Assembly (NCBI GenBank): GCA_019114115.1
Contig: DXGD01000376.1
Location: 1-7,842 of the forward strand
Direction of reading: 5' to 3'
DNA: 7,842 bases
Source: Candidatus Nesterenkonia stercoripullorum
GTDB taxonomy: Bacteria > Actinomycetota > Actinomycetes > Actinomycetales > Micrococcaceae
Numbering within the stretch: the first letter of the stretch is position 1; the number at the start of each line of letters is the position of its first letter. Below, piece by piece: positions 4,717 through 7,842 of this stretch. The notes beneath the pieces were generated by a model that was not told the origin of the DNA, made no database searches, and saw only the letters and a list, made by a program, of their open reading frames with translations. The translations under genes and the position numbers were made by a program.

Positions 4717-5853
4717 ATGAGCACTCGTACTCACACGCTTCTCAGTGCCGCTGCTGTTGTCACTTTGGGCCTCACGGCCTGCGGGGGAGGCGGCGGGTCG
4801 GATGCCTCCTCGACGTGGCGGGAGGCCTCCACTGTCGACGACGGCGGCGGCATGGACCAGCTCATCGAAGACGCCCAGGCCGAGGGAACGTTCAACGCGA
4901 TGGGGCTCTACGACGACTGGGCGAACTACGGCGGACTGCTCGAGGCCTTCTCCGAGGAGTACGACATCGAGATCAACAACGATCAGTCCACCGGCTCCAG
5001 TCAGGACCTGATCAACGCCGTGGTCAACCGTGAGGGCCAGAACGACTCGCTCGACTACCTCGACACCGGCCTGGGCTTCGCCATGGAGGCCGAAGAGGAT
5101 GGGCTGCTGGCTGAATACACTCCCGAGGTCATCGACGACATCCCCGAGGAGTTCCGTTCCGCCGACGGCACCTGGATCAACCACCTCGGCGGCACGATGG
5201 CGATCGGCTGCGATACCTCCCGCGTCGACGACTGCCCGGAGAACTTCTCCGACCTGCTCGACGAGCAGTACTCGGGCCAGGTCGCGCTGCCCGGCGACCC
5301 CACCACCGGGGAATCCGGAAGCATGGCGGTGCACGCCGCCGCAGTGGCCAACGGCGGGAGCTTCGACGACATCGAGCCGGGCATCGAGTTCTTCAACGAG
5401 CTGAGCAGCGCCGGCAATTTCATCCCGGTGGAGGGCAACGCCGGCACGATCGAGACCGGCGAGACGCCGATCGTCATCAACTGGGACTATCTGCTCCAGC
5501 CGATCGCCGACGACCTGGAAGAGGATTCCGGCGTCGAGCTGGAGATCAACAGCCCCGAAGACGGCCAGGTCTCCTCGTTCTATGCCGCCTCGATCAATGA
5601 GGACGCCCCGCACCCGGCCGTGGCCCGCCTGTTCTTCGAGTTCCTGTTCTCTGATGAAGGCCAGAACCTGCTCATGGAGGGCTATGTGACGCCGATTCGC
5701 TTCGACGCCATGGAAGAGGCCGGAACAGCTGATCAGGACGCCGTCGACGCGCTTCCCACCGAGGACGGCGTCACCGCGCCGCAGCCTACTGTGGAGCAGC
5801 GCGAGGCGAACCAGGAGGTCCTCGAAGCGCAGTGGACCGAGGCGATTCAGTGA
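4717..5853 (+). CDS. ABC transporter solute-binding lipoprotein, family 1 type (PotD/Fbp/PhnS-like)
   Basis: The protein is a 378-residue secreted receptor of the second importer. ATG 4717 gives a compact lipoprotein signal (MSTRTHTLLSAAAVVTLGLTAC) with lipobox LTAC and lipidated Cys22. An in-frame ATG at 4687 adds ten residues but has no ribosome-binding site; the site before 4717 is itself weak (GAAAG). The mature protein resembles family 1 extracellular binding proteins that pair with two CysTW/PotBC-type permeases; a FYAASINEDAPHPAVARLFF-type C-terminal segment is typical of that group. Cys165 and Cys173 may form a disulfide. The mature sequence contains no lysine, only 7 Arg, and many Asp/Glu, so it is strongly acidic. 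Its stop overlaps the next gene. The ligand is uncertain: phosphonate, polyamine or ferric chelate. Confidence 0.88.
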   Translation: MSTRTHTLLSAAAVVTLGLTACGGGGGSDASSTWREASTVDDGGGMDQLIEDAQAEGTFNAMGLYDDWANYGGLLEAFSEEYDIEINNDQSTGSSQDLINAVVNREGQNDSLDYLDTGLGFAMEAEEDGLLAEYTPEVIDDIPEEFRSADGTWINHLGGTMAIGCDTSRVDDCPENFSDLLDEQYSGQVALPGDPTTGESGSMAVHAAAVANGGSFDDIEPGIEFFNELSSAGNFIPVEGNAGTIETGETPIVINWDYLLQPIADDLEEDSGVELEINSPEDGQVSSFYAASINEDAPHPAVARLFFEFLFSDEGQNLLMEGYVTPIRFDAMEEAGTADQDAVDALPTEDGVTAPQPTVEQREANQEVLEAQWTEAIQ

Positions 5854-6824
5854 GTCACACTGTCACTCCGGCTCCGCCAGCGGGCCACCCGCCCTCCGTC
5901 GCGCCAGGCGGTGCGCCGGCCCCCGGCTCACCTGACAGGTCAGGCTCCGCTCCTCCGCTGCGCAAGCGATTGCGCGGAGCCGCCGCTGCGCTGCGCTCGC
6001 CGGCCGTCGTCGCGCTCGCGCCGCTGACGCTCGTCGTCGGTGTCTTCTTCGTGGCTCCGCTGGCAGGTATGGCGATCATCGCCTTCACGGTGGAGGCCGA
6101 CGACGGCGGCACCGCCCTCGGCCTGGACCATTTCCTCGGCCTGGACTCGCACGTGCGGGCCGTGCGCAATTCGGTGCTCGTCTCCGTGGTCGGCTCGTTG
6201 ACCGCCGCGCTCATCGGTGCGCTCACCGCCTTCTGCATCGCGCAGATCCGGAGCAAGCGGCTGGATTCCGTCGTCGCAGTGTTCTCCTCCGTGCTGGCCA
6301 ATGATGGCGGGGCGCCGCTGGCGTTCTCCTTCATCGTCACGCTGGGGAATACCGGCCTCGTGTACGGCATGCTGGGCCTGGACGCCATCGGCTTCTCGCT
6401 GTACTCGTGGCAAGGGCTCGTGGTCATGTACCAGTACTTCCTCATTCCCACGATGGTGATGGTGACCCTGCCGACGTTCGTCGGCCTGCGCAAGGAGTGG
6501 ATGGAGGCGAACACGGCCCTGGGCGGCTCGCGCACCACGTTCTGGCGCCGTGTGGGCATCCCGATCGCGATGCCGGCCCTGCTGGGCGGATGGATCCTGC
6601 TCTTCGGCGCGGCCTTCGCCACCTATGCCTCGGCGGCAGTGCTCATCGGCACGGGCGGGTTCCCGCTGGTGCCCCTGTCCATCGCCTCGCTGCTGGGCTC
6701 GAGTCTGGGCGCCGGCGGGCAGTCCGCTGCGATGGCGCTCGGGGTCAGCATGGTGGTCATCGCCGTCGTCGTGCTGTTTCTGTTCAACCGGCTGCAGAAG
6801 AGGAGCGCCCGATGGCTGCAGTGA
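5850..6824 (+). CDS. ABC transporter permease 1 (PotB/PhnU-like)
   Basis: This 324-residue inner-membrane subunit forms half of the translocation pore. A Pro/Ala-rich cytoplasmic N-terminus (about 1-50) precedes hydrophobic segments near 52-80, 107-131, 140-175, 188-212, 240-285 and 293-313. The EAA loop for ATPase contact lies around 219-244 (EANTALGGSRTTFWRRVGIP). GTG 5850 is chosen because it makes a 4-nt GTGA overlap with the preceding stop and has GAGG 7 nt upstream. An in-frame GTG at 5832, 13 nt after AGGAGG, would add six residues and cannot be ruled out. Permease 2 follows with a 13-nt overlap, consistent with a heterodimeric permease. Confidence 0.9.
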   Translation: MSHTVTPAPPAGHPPSVAPGGAPAPGSPDRSGSAPPLRKRLRGAAAALRSPAVVALAPLTLVVGVFFVAPLAGMAIIAFTVEADDGGTALGLDHFLGLDSHVRAVRNSVLVSVVGSLTAALIGALTAFCIAQIRSKRLDSVVAVFSSVLANDGGAPLAFSFIVTLGNTGLVYGMLGLDAIGFSLYSWQGLVVMYQYFLIPTMVMVTLPTFVGLRKEWMEANTALGGSRTTFWRRVGIPIAMPALLGGWILLFGAAFATYASAAVLIGTGGFPLVPLSIASLLGSSLGAGGQSAAMALGVSMVVIAVVVLFLFNRLQKRSARWLQ

Positions 6825-7753
6825 TAAGGCATTCCCGGTGGCTGCCGATCGTCGCCGTCGCGGTGTATGTCGCGGTGCCGGTGCTGTGCAGCATCTACTA
6901 CGCCACGTTCCCGGGCGGGAGCTTCTCCCTCTCGGCCTATTCGGTCATCGCCGACGACGCGAGCCTGGCCTCTGCGGCCAGCAGGACGCTGCTGATCGCG
7001 GTATTCACCATCGTCGTGCTGGTCATGACGCTGGTGCCTGCGGTCGTCGCGATCCACCTCTGGGCTCCGCGGCTGCGGCCCGTGCTGGAGATCCTGTGCA
7101 CGCTGCCGCTCGTCGTTCCGCCGATCGCGTTGGCGGCCGGCGTGGTCGCGCTGCTGAGGTGGGGCGCGCAGCAGGGCCGAGACAGTGCGGCAGCTCAGAT
7201 CAGTCAGTTCGTCCAGCACCCGGACCTTCCGTTGATCCTGGTGGGGACCTACGTCGTCCTGTGCCTGCCGTTCACGTTCCGGTCCATCGACGCCGGCCTG
7301 CGGGTCATCCCGCTGAAGGCGATGGTGGAGGGCTCGGCCTCACTCGGCGCCGGCATCTGGGGAACCGTCTGGCGGGTCGTGCTGCCGAATATCCGCGGAC
7401 CGGTGCTGTTCGCGATCTTCTTCGCGACCGCCGTGTGCCTCGGGGAGTTCGCGATCGCGGCGACGCTGAACCGGGAGACCATCCCGGTCTGGCTCTTCAC
7501 GGTCTCCAATACCGACTTCCGCGCCTCGATCGCGATCGCCGTGCTGCTCAACCTCACCACATGGGTGCTCCTGCTGGTGGCCACGCTCTCGGCAGGACGA
7601 TTCTCCGCGCTGGGCCGGGCCAAGCGGACCGCCCCCGAGCTGGCATCCGACGACGACGCCGCTGCGGGCCCCTCGGCAGGGGCCACCGCAGGACCCGTCA
7701 CCGCAGGCACCCCAGCAGGCGCTACGACAACACCACAGAAGGAGCTTCGCTGA
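6812..7753 (+). CDS. ABC transporter permease 2 (PotC/PhnV-like)
   Basis: This 313-residue subunit is the partner of the preceding permease. Hydrophobic segments lie near 10-30, 57-84, 91-116, 139-156, 196-217 and 236-262. The EAA-like loop at about 171-192 (MVEGSASLGAGIWGTVWRVV followed by LP) matches the permease/ATPase contact. ATG 6812 is supported by AGGAG 6 nt upstream and by the first membrane helix starting soon after; it overlaps the end of permease 1 by 13 nt. The open frame continues upstream to 6407, but that part lies inside permease 1 in another frame and is not real. The last 45 or so residues are an Ala/Gly/Thr/Pro-rich tail after the final helix, unusual for this family and of unknown purpose. 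The stop codon overlaps the ATPase start. Confidence 0.92.
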   Translation: MAAVIRHSRWLPIVAVAVYVAVPVLCSIYYATFPGGSFSLSAYSVIADDASLASAASRTLLIAVFTIVVLVMTLVPAVVAIHLWAPRLRPVLEILCTLPLVVPPIALAAGVVALLRWGAQQGRDSAAAQISQFVQHPDLPLILVGTYVVLCLPFTFRSIDAGLRVIPLKAMVEGSASLGAGIWGTVWRVVLPNIRGPVLFAIFFATAVCLGEFAIAATLNRETIPVWLFTVSNTDFRASIAIAVLLNLTTWVLLLVATLSAGRFSALGRAKRTAPELASDDDAAAGPSAGATAGPVTAGTPAGATTTPQKELR

Positions 7754-7842
7754 TGACGCAGGCACCGAACCACCATGACCATGGCGCGGAGTCCGGCCGC
7801 AGCGTCGTCTTCGACGGCGTGGGCAAGAGCTTCGGCCCGACG
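7753..7842 (+). CDS. ABC transporter ATP-binding protein, N-terminal 30 residues only
   Basis: ATG 7753 overlaps the preceding stop (TGATG) and has a strong AGAAGGAG site 8 nt upstream. The 30 visible codons run off the right edge. After a short charged leader (NHHDHGAESG) the sequence VVFDGVGKSFGPT matches the first beta-strand and aromatic A-loop region of ABC ATPases. The Walker motifs lie beyond the window. Position after one receptor and two permeases completes a standard importer operon, so this is the expected PotA/FbpC/PhnT-type ATPase. Family membership is inferred from a short stretch plus strong context. Confidence 0.82.
   Translation, partial: MTQAPNHHDHGAESGRSVVFDGVGKSFGPT

Noticed and set aside
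4693..5613. 306-residue open frame on the minus strand opposite the solute-binding gene
   Set aside because: It is antisense to a clearly recognisable lipoprotein gene. Its Val/Gly/Asp-rich composition is what high-GC codon bias produces on the opposite strand, and it has no recognisable domain.
6407..6811. Upstream extension of the permease 2 frame, giving a 448-residue open frame
   Set aside because: The extra part lies inside permease 1 in another frame and has a His/Arg/Gly-rich shadow composition. ATG 6812 has a good ribosome-binding site and is followed by a proper membrane helix.

Overview
The window is a compact, high-GC stretch with strong Shine-Dalgarno sites, GTG/TTG starts and 1-13 nt gene overlaps. 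It looks chromosomal and actinobacterial, probably order Micrococcales. Both secreted lipoproteins are very acidic: the first has about 77 Asp/Glu against 12 Lys/Arg in its mature part, and the second has no lysine at all. This suggests a halotolerant or halophilic host. I cannot name the genus from the sequence.

Layout on the minus strand, read right to left. (1) A GntR/UTRA transcription factor occupies 4445-3681. (2) Its stop codon is followed almost at once by a promoter and a SAM-I (S-box) riboswitch at 3638-3526. (3) The riboswitch leads a three-gene ABC importer operon of the sulfonate/taurine/nitrate (SsuABC-like) type: ATPase 3513-2695, lipoprotein 2599-1472, permease 1475-450. (4) After a short intergenic region with a 9-bp hairpin (a possible terminator), a second promoter and a second, nearly identical SAM-I riboswitch (228-112) lead into a gene at 99-1 that runs off the left edge. 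Only its first 33 residues are visible and I do not recognise it.

Layout on the plus strand. Divergent from the GntR gene is a second ABC importer operon: solute-binding lipoprotein 4717-5853, two PotB/PotC- or PhnU/PhnV-type permeases (5850-6824 and 6812-7753), and an ATPase starting at 7753 and cut by the right edge. The divergent intergenic region carries two perfect TTCACTAGTGA palindromes, 33 bp centre to centre, which frame the likely promoter of this operon. They are the obvious candidate operators for the GntR protein.

How it fits together. The left half is probably a SAM-responsive sulfur-acquisition module: when SAM is plentiful both riboswitches should close and hide the ribosome-binding site. 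The sulfur-poor composition of the binding lipoprotein (one Met and only the lipid-bearing Cys in about 317 mature residues) agrees with expression under sulfur limitation. The right half is a ligand-controlled uptake operon whose substrate cannot be read from sequence. A 2-aminoethylphosphonate-like or other organophosphorus compound, a polyamine or an iron chelate are the family-level possibilities. No CRISPR array, insertion sequence, tRNA or rRNA was seen.
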